From NCBI GenBank assembly GCA_015680685.1, contig MNCI01017906.1, positions 4,515 to 51,051 on the forward strand: a stretch of DNA of 46,537 bases. Direction: 5' to 3'. Shown piece after piece: positions 22,163 through 33,217 of the stretch (position 1 is its first letter; the number at the start of each line of letters is the position of its first letter). The position numbers and the translations under genes are program-made. The notes under the pieces were generated by a model, which saw only the letters and a list, made by a program, of their open reading frames with translations, ran no database searches and was not told where the DNA came from. This stretch comes from Gnetum montanum. Lineage: Eukaryota > Streptophyta > Gnetopsida > Gnetales > Gnetaceae.

Positions 22163-22252
22163 CATATATAGTTTTTTATGGACGTGATATCATGTACCCA
22201 ATAGTGTGGACTTGATATTGTGTCAAAACTGATATCAGGTACTTGATATCAT
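22163..22252 (-). promoter_or_regulatory. Internal promoter-like element of copy 1
   Basis: On the - strand three GATATC sites and a GATATTG variant (22184-22252) are followed by CTATATATGTG (22163-22172). Spacing and composition mirror the U3 of the LTRs. It stands about 500 bp before the ORF2 start, and the 60 bp after the TATA also resemble the corresponding region in copies 2 and 3. It probably initiates a separate ORF2 transcript. Confidence 0.55.
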
Positions 22253-23620
22253 GGCCCATTGAAAATAGGGTACTTAGTAAAATTAATGAATTTCTAAATT
22301 TCCAAGGCCACAAATGAAGGATTTGAGGTTAATTGGAAAGATGCAGGGTAACATTAAATAGATTGAAAGGCACAAAAGGTATAATGGGGTGGAATCTGAC
22401 AATGAAATTCATGAATAGAATGATGAAAAAGGACATGAGATGGTGCATAGGAACATTTGAACCTAGAAGGATGATAAGGGTAAGAATAGATTTGGCAATG
22501 AAGTACTCAGAGGGTATAAAATGATGTGGTGATGTGCAACAAGTACAAATTACAAAAGTCATGTAAGTGGATCCTCCCTAAACCAAGTTCCAACCTATAC
22601 TTCCCTTGTGTACCCATGCCTTAAAATGTCCGTAGGCACTAGAAGGGTTAAATGTAATCCACACCAATTCCACAAAACACACACATGTAGATACCACTGT
22701 GATGAGGTATGAATTCAATGCTACACTAGACATGAGTCACATATACATGAACAACGAGATGAGGTGAATTATAGAAGGGATTGCAAAGATTGGGACATGA
22801 GGTAACTGACCCAAGGCATAATGAATCTTGAGTGTAGGATGTGATTAATGTGTCATTAGCCCATTGTTCCAAAATCAAGATCAAGTCCATTCCTTCGATC
22901 AATGACATCGCATTGCTTCATCCAATGATGAACAACCATAAGAGCATCATGACAGCAAGGTCTATGGTCACTTGGCGATTTGTTTAGGGGAGGAGTGATT
23001 TGGAATTTCTTTAAAGCATGTTTTTTTTGTTTGGCTACTTTGGCACACTTTCTCTTCTCTCTTCTTTTTTTTCTCTCTCCTTTTTTTTGATGCGTAATCT
23101 AGAGAAGCCGCCTACCTTTAGGCATGAATGCATGTCTTTCTAGTGGGACCTCCTAGAATAGCATTGGTTTTCTTTATTGAGTGCCTTTATTACTCTTACT
23201 CCCATTTTTCATTAGATCTACAAGGATCTTAGTACAACCAGGCTACATGGTAACTCTTACAGATGTCACCAAAGAGAATCCACAAGTCCCCTTGATGTCA
23301 CACCCTAGCCATTCCTTCTTAGTCCATCCTTCTTTTCTCTGGGCATAATGAGTACAAAATTACTTTAAGTTTTAATGATGTCAAGAATATCATTAGACCC
23401 AAAGTAGAACCTCTTATTAATAGAATGGGTGGGTGGATGTGATGGGCTTGTCATCCAAATAATTAGTTACTTGAGACTAGATAGAAAAGAACAACACCTC
23501 AACCAATGAGTTACATGCGTGCTTTATTCATAGATGAAATTACTCATAAAAAGATAAAACAATAAATTGAAAGATAAAAAATTGGAAAAAAATTGTAAAA
23601 TTAAAGAAAACAAAAAATAT
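22253..23620 (-). other. Non-coding spacer between gag and ORF2, copy 1
   Basis: No ORF of note. It includes a pyrimidine-rich run at 23020-23090. Parts are recognisably the same in copy 2 (36600-37590) and copy 3 (46140-46537), for example the CCACAAAACACACACATG block at about 22670, so it is an inherited component of the family. Confidence 0.55.
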
Positions 23621-23629
23621 TTATTAATT

Positions 23630-25671
23630 CTACTTGTTAGATGGGGGATATCCCCATAACTAAACTTTTGATCTTGGCAAGAATTAATAAATGGAAGGTT
23701 TGGATCCAAGCATTTTGGAAATATTGGGACCTGATCATATCGAAACCACTAGGTGTCTTTTGATGTCGTGGTTGGAATGTATCCAAATTGGGGTGCACAA
23801 ACTATATTAAAGTTGACATAGTGGGACAAGTTAGAAGATGAGTTTAATGGATATGGGGTTGACCCACTTTTGCACCCTTGAGTATAAGATGGTATGCAAG
23901 GATTGATATGTCTCCCTACGTGGCTGCATTCATTGGGTCGCATAGTTGTTGGAGTGTTGATTGGTGGCCTGGATAAGGTAACATGAGGCGTTGAGTTCGA
24001 GGAGAAGGATGCACCACAATGTTGAACTTGTGCTAAGTTGGAGGATGCAGTGGTCTCAAAACTGTGCTGTCCCTTTCTACAGTCATGTATAAAGAAGGGA
24101 TGTCTTTAATGTTGTGGAGGATTCCCACTACAGTTGATAGTAGTAGGATAAGTAACGTTCATGGGTTAATGTTGTGGTGCAAAACCTTTAGGTACAATTG
24201 GTGGCGATGTAGGAGGAGGTGAAGAATTAGAATATTGAGGGTGAGAAGAAGTGTAGGGCACATGAGGTGGTGATCGTGTTGGAGAAGATATGGGTTGGTA
24301 GTATTTAGGAGAATGAAAATAATGTGGTGAGATAGAGGATGTTGACCCAGTTGGGGAAACAGGATGCTGAACCTAATAAGCACTTGGGTTCGAATGATAT
24401 GAAGGGTGTGACTAGTTTGAGGGTGTCCTACCCCACAACTAAAATTTTGGCCACTGTGATTGAACATGATATTTTTGTACAAAATTTGGATGTAACATTC
24501 CTCCCCAATGCTCATGTAAATGTAACAATATTGGGCATTGACCTTTGGAGTGATTGTACAGGAAAAGGTTACATTGATACATATGATTAGTAGTTGAGTT
24601 CTTATTCTCTTCAACCCTTCTTTCTGATTGTTTGAGGGTGTTCTATCCTACTTCTTGGTTCATCATGGTTCAACCTCTAATAGTGTTGGCATATTCTACA
24701 CATCTTTCATGTATCCATTCCATCATCTTATTGATCTTTGCCTCAATTTCATCTAGTGATTGTAGCATTGAAAATGATGATTCCACCTCCTTGAGGTGAG
24801 TTGATTTCTCCTCTTCATGAATAGGGACCTTTGCTATTTTGAGATTTTGGTCCTATTGAGAGCTTTTAACATTCTCCCATTTATCCATTTCTCCTTCTTA
24901 TTTTGCTACCCACTTAATAAGCTCTTTGAATTTATGGTTTCATAGCTCATATATTTGACCTTAGGCATACATCCCCAGGGTCTCCCTTATTTCATTATGA
25001 AGCCCATCCATGATGTGATACATTAGCCTTTCCTCGGAGAATTCATGGCCTGGGAATTTGTTTAACAAAGAGTAATATCTTTCTAAGGTCATGTCCAAGG
25101 GTTCATGTTGCACTTTTTTACACTCTTAGATTTGTTTCCTCAAGGCTGACACTCTTTCATAGGTTTGATATATTTCATTGAAGAGTTCTACCATTGTCAA
25201 CCAACATTGAATTGATTTTGGTTTTAAGGACTTCTACCATACTTTTTCTTGGACAACAAGTGTCATAGGAAAGAGATTAAGTTTTTTCCACCCATTATCA
25301 ATATTTTTCCATACACAAGAATCATGGAAGGCTTGTAAATGATGTTGTAGATCTAAATCATAGCCTTCCAAAAACTTGGGAAAGTTGTTTAGATCAAGCC
25401 TAGGTAGACGACTTTCCTTGCAATGCCTGTGGGATATTTGAATAGACTCTTGTATATGCATTAGGCTCTTAGTGGCCAACAGGGGTTCATCGTCACTAGG
25501 TAGGTTATGAATTTATGAGTTGGGAAGATGTTGTCTTTGTTTATGTACATAGGAGACCCATGCATCAGATTGAGTACTCCAAACTTCATCTTCATCATCG
25601 TATAATTCATTGGTTCTACAATGAATTACCTTACTATTTTTTGCGTTATCATAGTCTTGTGAGAGAGACAT
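23630..25671 (-). pseudogene. Athila-like gag of copy 1
   Basis: About 680 codons in a single frame from ATG 25671 (MSLSQDYDN), interrupted by stops but with no frameshift noticed. The retrotransposon gag domain (about residues 85-250) shows L-D-L-N-N-F-P-K-F, W-K-K-L-N-L-F-P-M-T-L, A-L-R-K-Q-I, L-L-N-K-F-P-G-H-E-F-S and the M-D-G-L-H-N segment, all as in Athila-type gag. A Y-D-H-x-K-D-x-C region near residue 365 may be a degenerate knuckle, followed by a S/P/H-rich stretch (about 440-500). No protease follows. Product: capsid-like structural protein, no longer intact. Confidence 0.75.
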
Positions 25672-25787
25672 TGTTGTGAATTTGTGTGTGACTTAATTGA
25701 AATTAAGTTTTTTTTTCTAAAAGATATATCATGAATACTTTGTTACAGTGATCTTGTATGATATAACAAATCTAAATAACTAGCACC

Positions 25788-25807
25788 ATCCCTGGTAACG
25801 ACACCAA
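25788..25807 (-). other. Primer binding site of copy 1, tRNA-Asp-like
   Basis: On the - strand TTGGTGTCGTTACCAGGGAT follows the 5' LTR directly. Apart from C-to-T and G-to-A changes it matches the TGGCGCCGTTGCCGGGGAT primer site used by Athila elements (tRNA-Asp). Confidence 0.7.
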
Positions 25808-26642
25808 TGATGAGTGGTGAGGTACCCCTACACTTAACCATACGAACACGAGCGTTCATGCATGATGTGGTCGAACTCAATAGATGGGCTAGTTGTGGTA
25901 TCTAGATATTTACATGTTGATCACAGTTCCCTATCTTTCCACCTGGAGGAGTATTTGCTTTGTCACATATGGTTTAGTCCAAAGTGAAGTGTATGATGTG
26001 GTCCTAGACTAGTGCTACTCCTAGAGGCAATGAAAAATTACTTTGTTTAAGCTAAGAGGGAATGGGAGGAGAGAATCTAAGCTAGCCTAAGTGCAATGAG
26101 CATCTATCCTTAATCATTTGTACACATCTTGAACCTCATGTACTACTACTGGGATTACCAAGCACATGTCCTAGGTACGCTACTGGGATACCAAGTAGTC
26201 ACACTTAAATGCTCGTGATTAAGTTGTACTCATTCTGCATTTAATAACAAGGATAGGAAAGGAAGGTAAAGAGATATTAAGTAAGAAAGTAATAAATAAC
26301 AGTTAAAACTAAGTGAATGCTACAATGATGAAGTAATCTCGATCTTTATTGCTGGTCATGTGCGTGTCCAAGTACGTCACACTCGAATAAAGCTTTTGTA
26401 CAATTACAATCATCACACTGCACGCATGCACTAGGGAAAGGGTTGAGAGGAATTGAAATTTGATAAAAAGATCCTACTCTAATACTAACTTTTTCTATGA
26501 CTCTCTCGTGCATTCAATTGTGTATTTATAGGCTCACATAGGAACCACAATATCGTGTATCCGATATTGCTAGTGAGGTTGTGATATCGTGTACCCAATA
26601 TCGAGGGTTTGATATCAAAGCCTGACAAATCATGGTTCATCA
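25808..26642 (-). repeat. 5' LTR of copy 1
   Basis: Partner of 17890-18723, with TATA at 26522-26531 and the GATATC cluster at 26549-26617. Followed by tagtg. Confidence 0.9.
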
Positions 26643-26647
26643 TAGTG

Positions 26648-27689
26648 ATATTAGCATTGTAAAAGTTTATGGATTTTTGCAAGTACTCATCAAATTTCAA
26701 TTATAAATACTAAAGAAACTAAATTCAATTTTTGTTTAATATTTTAATCATTTTTGTTAAGTAACTCACTTAAGGTCAAGAGTATTTAAACAAAAACAAG
26801 TAGGACTATTAGTCTAAGTCTCACAACATTGGTGGCCTTAGCAACTAAGGCTACAAAGATGATGAACTTTTCAACAATGAATATTGATGAACCCCACTAG
26901 GAGTTGATGATCATAAAGACTACTTTCTTCTTATTGGAAAGTTCATCTTATTTTTTTATTCCCTCCTATACTTTTGCAAATAAGGCCAAGTAATGGAATG
27001 ATAAAAATCTAATTTAACCATATAATCTTAAAAAATGCATTACTTTGTAGTCTAATATGTGTTTTTTATCTTCGATTTTCTTACTTAAACCTTCAAATTT
27101 ATATTATGTAACAAGAAGAAATATATGTATCTCACATTATTTTTATTATTCTTTATATCTTGAAATTATAATATATTATTGAAATTGAAGCTTTATTACA
27201 TCTGATGAGTCGTTGTTGGCTATCTCGATGAGGCCTTGTTGACATGACCCCAGCAATGTAGGGTCTATTATTACTTGTAAATACACGCTCACTAGTCACA
27301 TTTATGGCATTCAAGTCATAGTAGTAGCTAAAATCTTATAGTTTTACATTTGAAAGTTAAAATTTTCCCAAGTGCCTATAGCAAGAGTCATTGAGTATAC
27401 AAATATTTATTTAAGCATTGTTGGACTTGAGCACAGTAGTGTGTACAACAATAAAGATGAGCTTATTGATCAACCTTGTAGCATTCTGGATAGTTTAGAT
27501 GTTTCATTCATGCATTTAATACTTTTAGTTATTTATTTAATTTTTTCTAGTGATTAAGCTAATTAAGTAATTATGCAAGATAAGCTAGATAGATTAAATA
27601 CATAAGTATGACCACTTTGAGCCAAACACGTATTTTTTTGGTAATCCCAACAACATTATTGCGTGTTATACCCAGTAGTGTAGTGCTTG
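26648..27689. other. Right flank of copy 1, A+T-rich
   Basis: No supported gene. The last part may be the decayed U3 half of the opposite-strand LTR that is recognisable from 27690; a TGATGAG at 27203 could be its start. Confidence 0.35.
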
Positions 27690-28077
27690 GTAACCCAGTG
27701 GTGGATATGTGGGCTCAGGATGTGTATAGAAAGTGGGACTAGATGCTTATGTTAGGACTAGTTAAAGACTAGTAAGTTAGTTAAATTAAATTAGTCATTA
27801 AATTACTTCATCTTTCTCTTTAAGCATCAGAACCATAGAACATAAAATGATAAAAACCATATGCCTTGATTACACTTAACCATACCTTTGTACCTCATAA
27901 GTGTAATTGGGAAGACAATGAATGACCTTAGGGCAAGGTTTACTTCCTAAAAGACTTAATGTACCAAAAACTATAGAGTCTATGGAATTCCATTAGATCA
28001 CACGTAAACACTTTGTGATTTGTATGATTGGGCATAGGGGTACCTCACCACTCATCATTGGCATCATTACCAAAAAC
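27690..28077 (+). repeat. Diverged LTR end plus primer site, opposite orientation
   Basis: 27690-27740 and 28010-28057 match the reverse complement of the outer part of the family LTR, ending GGGGTACCTCACCACTCATCA at 28057. It is followed at once by TTGGCATCATTACCAAAAAC (28058-28077), a decayed tRNA-Asp-type primer site. This is therefore the 5' LTR/primer junction of an older + strand relative; no gag follows recognisably. Confidence 0.55.
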
Positions 28078-28439
28078 TCTTTTTGTTGAAACATGTGCTA
28101 TCTAGGATTAGTGAACATTATTAATATTGTTGGACAAACTCAAGGTCAACATTACTCTCACATGACATATAATTACAAAAGCACATTGATTATTTGTTTA
28201 TTGCAAAATGTATTCTTCTTCTTTTTGTAAAAGTACTTTTAGCTTCAAAAGTATTCCAACATTATTTATCATAGCAAGCTTTAGCCAAGACTTTTTGAGT
28301 TTTAAAATCAAAGGGATTCTACTCTAAAGGAATGTGCATTTTCTTTACAGATTATGCAAGATCTTCTTCAAGTTGTTTGTTACACTTTGGAAATTACATT
28401 CCAAACCATCTCACATAATTTCTAACTCTACAAGTAGTT
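28078..28439. other. Unassigned A+T-rich DNA
   Basis: Sits where the + strand relative's interior would be. I see no gag, ORF or repeat. Confidence 0.35.
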
Positions 28440-29402
28440 CCTTACCATCAAGCAATCCAACCAATATTACTAGTAGGATTTTTTTCTACATGCCATAAAG
28501 ACTTTATAATATTTTTCCAACTCAGTCCTATGAATATATTAGCATTCCTATGAAAACATTTATGCTCTTCATAGGATGGAGAATTAATAACATAAAGAAC
28601 AATGCTAATAGGAAAATGATTTGACAAGGTAGCATATATATGCACTTCTACTTTTTTTGCAAGCTTTCAAAAGAAAACATGGAGATATAAAATCTATCAA
28701 GTTGACAATAAATTATATCATTTCCTTATTGATAATTACAACAAGTGTAATGTTTCTCATTCAAATGAGATAGGAAAAAAGAGCTAATATTAGAAAAAAA
28801 TATTTTTCTTTAAAATTTCACCAATCTTCTTTTTCTTAAGAAGACATATTAGAAGAAAGATACACAATTTTATCTAAGTGAATTTCAACCATATTGAAAT
28901 TACCTCTAATAATCCAAGGAACTTTAGGAAAAGATAGAAGATATTTCCAAACCTTTGATTGATCTTTTAAATTGTTAGAAACATAAATAATGCAAAGTTC
29001 AAAGTCACCTTTTTCACTATGATAAATGACCCAAATAACTCTTTCAAGGCTTTCAAAACTAGACTTTTCCAATCTAATTTTTNCCACTAATAAGTTAAAA
29101 AACATTGTCTAATAAAAAAAAATATTTAGAATAGTATTAGAAGTAGAAAGAGAATGAGATNCTTTTCCAATCTAATTTTTATTAACAAGAATAACAACAC
29201 TTCATTAGGAGTAGAAGAAAACAATGCAATTTTTTAAAATGCAGTTACCAAAAAAACTAATATCATGAGCTAAAATATTAATATATTGTAGGAAAAAAAA
29301 TATGTAGATAAATGTTAAATTGAAAGATACTCTTCAAAAATCTTTGCTTAGGACCTATCAAAAAGATCTTGAATATTCCATGTTAAAACTAACATTGAAA
29401 TG
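28440..29402 (-). pseudogene. LINE ORF2 endonuclease fragment
   Basis: On the - strand the start at about 29402 reads V-L-T-W-N-I-Q-D, like the N-terminus of APE-type LINE endonucleases. 29105-28836 holds I-Y-V-S-N-N, W-K-Y-L-L-S-F and P-W-I-I-R-G-N-F-N-M-V-E (the G-G-D-F-N metal-site motif, here with N for D), and 28645-28448 holds L-S-N-H-F-P-I-S-I (the S-D-H motif, with N for D). No reverse transcriptase follows. Two N characters at 29083 and 29161 disturb the middle. Confidence 0.6.
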
Positions 29403-29739
29403 TAAGGAAGGAGGACTCAATTCTTGATTTTATCTTACAATCCATGCCACTAATAAGTTAAAAAACATTGTCTAATAAAAAAAAATATTTAGAATAGTAT
29501 TAGAAGTAGAAAGAGAATGAGATGCCTTTAGGATTTTTAAATTAGAAGTAGTATTTGTAGGCCTCGTCTTTTTATGTTACATTGAGTGAAATCCATACAC
29601 ATTAGTATTTTTATTACTGGTCCCTATTGAAAATTTCTTTTTTCTAAAGAGAAATTATCTTTAGATATCAAAAGCTTAATGACACCTATAGAATTAAAAG
29701 AATTATTAAAAGGTTGAAAAATTACTAAAGAAGATTTCA

Positions 29740-30250
29740 TTTGTGACTGCTAAAAACTACCATTATTTGTCTTTTTAGAAATTGTTATTTCTTTTCCTCA
29801 TGAATAAATATTTTATTGAGAATAGGATAGACTCCAATAACATGGCCTTCATGATGACAATAGCTAAAACATCCTCGTAGATTATAATATATAATTTTTT
29901 AGGAAAAACATTAATTATTGATTTTAAGTTTTAATTCTATCGTCTTTTACTGTAAATCCATCTTTGCAAAATAATTGTGTGCACTACACACCATTTAGTA
30001 ATGTTTTTGACTCTATCTTTAGACTTGTGTCAAGGCTCCAACAAATTTTTCTTTCAACACTTTGAAAAATAAGCAAAATTTTTTCTAATCTAATCTAGCA
30101 AGGAATTTTAGAATAATTAGAAGAATATGAATTGAAATCCACTTTTCATTCTTGAGTAATAAAAGTATTAGACCAATCTATAAAAATTTTCAAATCTAAT
30201 GATTTTTTAACCATATTAGAATTGGCCAATTTTACAAGTAAAAATATTTA
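29740..30250 (-). pseudogene. LINE ORF1 remnant with zinc knuckle
   Basis: - strand sequence at about 29870 reads C-F-S-Y-C-H-H-E-G-H-V-I-G-V-Y-P, a CCHC-like knuckle with the last C changed. Upstream (about 30100-29960) a segment resembles the DUF4283 region of plant LINE ORF1 proteins. The order ORF1 then ORF2 on the - strand agrees with one LINE spanning about 30250-28440. Confidence 0.4.
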
Positions 30251-30887
30251 TAAAAATAGTAGAATTGGTGAATTTAACAAGTAAAAAATATTTAGAAAAA
30301 TAGTTGGCATGTAAAACTTGAATTCCTTAGTGTTCAGGAATAACTTAAATCATTAGTGTATAGCCCTTATTTAGGCAAACAAATCCAAAAATTTGTTGAA
30401 ATATGTATTATGAAGTGATATGTTTTAACAAGGATTCATATAAATTATCAAGTAAATAAATTAGAAGCTTCAATATTCTTCATAGTCTCTACAATTTACT
30501 AGGCATTAGTAGTTTTTATCTTTAGATCATTCCTCACCAAAACAAAATTCTTCTTGCAAAAACTCCATAAAACCGTCAAGATTAATAAACAAGTGAGATA
30601 ATTATTTAACATGTTGTCTTTAGAATGTATATCATTTATACTAAGCTTCATATAATTTAAAGCATCTTCCTAAACTATCACTTCCTTTACTTCTAAATCA
30701 ACTAATCTCTTAAAATTTACGATTAATTTGGAAGAATATTTTAGATTGTACAAAATTCATATAAGCTTAAAAATTAAACAGAAGGGAAATACTCTAAAGT
30801 AATAGAAACCTCTTCATTTACTTAAACTCTTATAGATGTTCAGTTGTCCTACACATCTAATTAGTTCATAATGTTAAAATTTTATGA
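30251..30887. other. A+T-rich, unassigned
   Basis: Possibly more LINE 5' sequence; no motif is recognisable. Confidence 0.3.
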
Positions 30888-31322
30888 TGTTAATCACTAG
30901 GTCTAGAATATAGTAAAAATAATGTGATGACTATTTTTATTGAGATAAACATGCACCATGTACATAAATTAAGTCTACAGTATTATACATGTTGAACATA
31001 AAAACATAAACTAACAAGTAATAAACAAGAATAATATAACCAAAAATCTCTGTTAAATATGAACACTGTTATATACTTTGATATTGTTGTTAAACCACAA
31101 TCATCACTTATATAGTTATAATAGAATAATCATGTCCAAAGAACAAATAGACATAATGATAAGCTATTATTAGTTGATATGTTTGACTAAACATAACTAA
31201 CTTGATATATATTATAAGACATCATAGATGGTCTATACTAAAGTTCATCAAGTAACTCCATATAAACATAAACTAACATGTTAAGCTAGAATACATCAAA
31301 TCTTCAACACCACCCCTCAAGC
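30888..31322 (-). repeat. Copia-type 3' LTR fragment with polypurine tract
   Basis: On the - strand GCTTGAGGGGTGG (31322-31310), a typical copia polypurine tract, is followed by TGTTGAAG and about 420 bp of LTR-like sequence with an AATAAA near its end and a terminal ...TTAACA at 30888. No matching 5' LTR or pol was found in the window. Confidence 0.45.
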
Positions 31323-31869
31323 TTAACATGGAGTTAATAATAATTCTATTTTACTATTTATAACCAAATCCATGACTTTAAATAGATGAAGTGTAAAAGT
31401 TCACTACATCATAATTAATCTTCAAAAAATTACAAAATTTAGAGGTTCATAAACACAACCAACAATGTGGAGTAATGCTCTTAAACAAAATTCTAAGATA
31501 AAATTGCATTTTCAAAATGAGCACCATGAGGCCTAAGAATTACCAACAAAATCTCTAACTAGTAAAGTAAAATAAAAGTTAATAAAATGTGATGGTAAGT
31601 AATATTTCTTTTCCAAATAAATATTGAGACTTGTTTTGATTAATATTAAAAAAATTCATAAAATGCAAGGAAATATGATTAGATATCTTAGGGGTAAATA
31701 TCTCCTCCCAAATATATTGTAACATAATTTAATTTATAAACTATAGAAAAGAAACATATGCTGACATGATAAATTAAAATTAATTAACTTCACCATCAAA
31801 TGAAAGATGTTACAAATTAATTGATCTAAAAAAACAGTAGAGATCATCAATCAATAAAAGAGTATATTT
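31323..31869. other. A+T-rich, unassigned
   Basis: Would be the copia interior if the LTR call is right, but no RNase H motif is readable. Confidence 0.3.
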
Positions 31870-32205
31870 TCATTCATGATAGTATCAAAAACATTGGCTA
31901 CTAGCTCTTGTATTTTGGAGTGAAATTCTTCACTGCAGATTCTTCTTGAACTCTAAGAGCACTTAGAGGCAGAAATGAAATATCTTGAGGTGGTTCTTTT
32001 ATTTTAGATCTAGTATACTTCTTCTTGAAACTTATTAAAGATAATTAAGAGCAATGATGAGATCATGGTGAAATCAAATTGAAGTTTATAATCCTTGCTT
32101 GAAGAAAATCCTTACAACTTTACATAATGCAATATGAACCTATTAGTAATAATTCATTTTTGTAAATCACTCACTATGGATTGCTACTTCTTTTTCTCTA
32201 TGTTA
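31870..32205 (-). pseudogene. 3' part of an older coiled-coil retroelement ORF
   Basis: The - strand frame that runs to 41110 on the far side of copy 2 continues here when one copy of aaggt is counted, with K/E/Q-rich sequence and several stops. A P-P-Q-D-I-S-F-L-P segment lies in another frame near 31980. Confidence 0.4.
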
Positions 32206-32210
32206 AAGGT

Positions 32211-33049
32211 TGATGGACGGCAAGGTACCCCTACACTCAACCATACAAATATAAGCATGTATGTGCAATTCGGTCAAACTCCGTGGATGGACTAGTTGTG
32301 GCACCTAGACAGTTATACGTTGATCATAATTCGTTGTCTTCCCACTTAGACTAGTAGTAGCCTTGTCATGTATGGTTTAGTCCAGAGATAGGCATATGAT
32401 GTTTTCCTAATTCTACAATACTCCTAATAACAGAAAAGATAAATTGATTAAACTAATAATGGAAGTAAAACCTAAATTTGCGTATGGCAATGGTATCTAT
32501 CCTTAACTATTCGTACACATCTTGAACTTCATGGGATTACTGCTAGGTGTGCCAAGTATTTGCACTTAAATGCTCATGATTAACACATACACATTCTGCT
32601 TAATGATAGGAAAAGTAAATAACAGTAAATCGAACTATTAACTAAAGAAGGCATTAAATAATTAAAACAACAAAAATTAATATTAGTGAATGCTACAATG
32701 ATGAAAGTAATATCAATTTTTATTGTCAGTCATGCACGTGTCCAAGTATGTCACACTTGAACAAAGGTGCCATGCAATTATAGACATCATACTGCGGGCA
32801 TGCACTAGAAATAACTAGAAAGAAACTGAAAATTGAAAACTAAACTACTAGAAAAACTAGAAAGAAAAGAACTTTCCTCCTAACCTAGAAAATTTCCAAA
32901 AAAATTCCTCGACTGTGTGCTTGAGTGCTATGTTTATAGGCTAACACAGGAATCATGATATCACATATATGATATTGTATATAGGTTGCGATATCGCATG
33001 CCGAATATTGCGTACTCGATATTGGGGCCTAGTAAACCATAATTCATCA
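32211..33049 (-). repeat. 3' LTR of copy 2
   Basis: TG...CA ends, with TATA (CCTATAAACA) at 32931-32940 on the - strand and a GATATC/GATATT cluster at 32957-33025. The G of the plus-strand start reads TGATGGACGG where other copies have TGATGAGTGG. Confidence 0.88.
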
Positions 33050-33217
33050 TACCCGCATGACTAAAGAAAAACTTGTCCTTGATTTAATATAATGAGAAAC
33101 AAGCCTCTTACAAAACATTATGAAGTTATAGGATTATTGAATACTACTGACTAACCATGCTACAGTATGGGAAACACAAAACTTAAATACAAAACACAAA
33201 ATACAAAATGTTGGAAC

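Larger units (their letters stand above)
17885..26647 (-). mobile_element. Athila-like pol-less LTR retrotransposon, copy 1
   Basis: LTRs of 834 and 835 bp (17890-18723 and 25808-26642) are flanked by a perfect 5-bp duplication tagtg (17885-17889, 26643-26647). The element reads on the - strand: 5' LTR at the right, tRNA-Asp-like primer site (25788-25807), gag (25671 to about 23630), non-coding spacer, GATATC cluster with TATA (22163-22252), ORF2 (21668-18913), purine-rich GTGGGGGCA, then the 3' LTR. Gag and primer site resemble the Athila lineage. No protease, RT, RNase H or integrase motif was found, so this is a non-autonomous design. It is shared by copies at 32211 and 44089, which argues against a one-off deletion. 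Confidence 0.88.

Noticed and set aside
24159-24614. 151-codon - strand open stretch in copy 1
   Set aside because: It is in a different frame from the gag of copy 1, which runs through the same region with P/S/H-rich gag-tail sequence; the long open stretch is a shadow of low-complexity gag.
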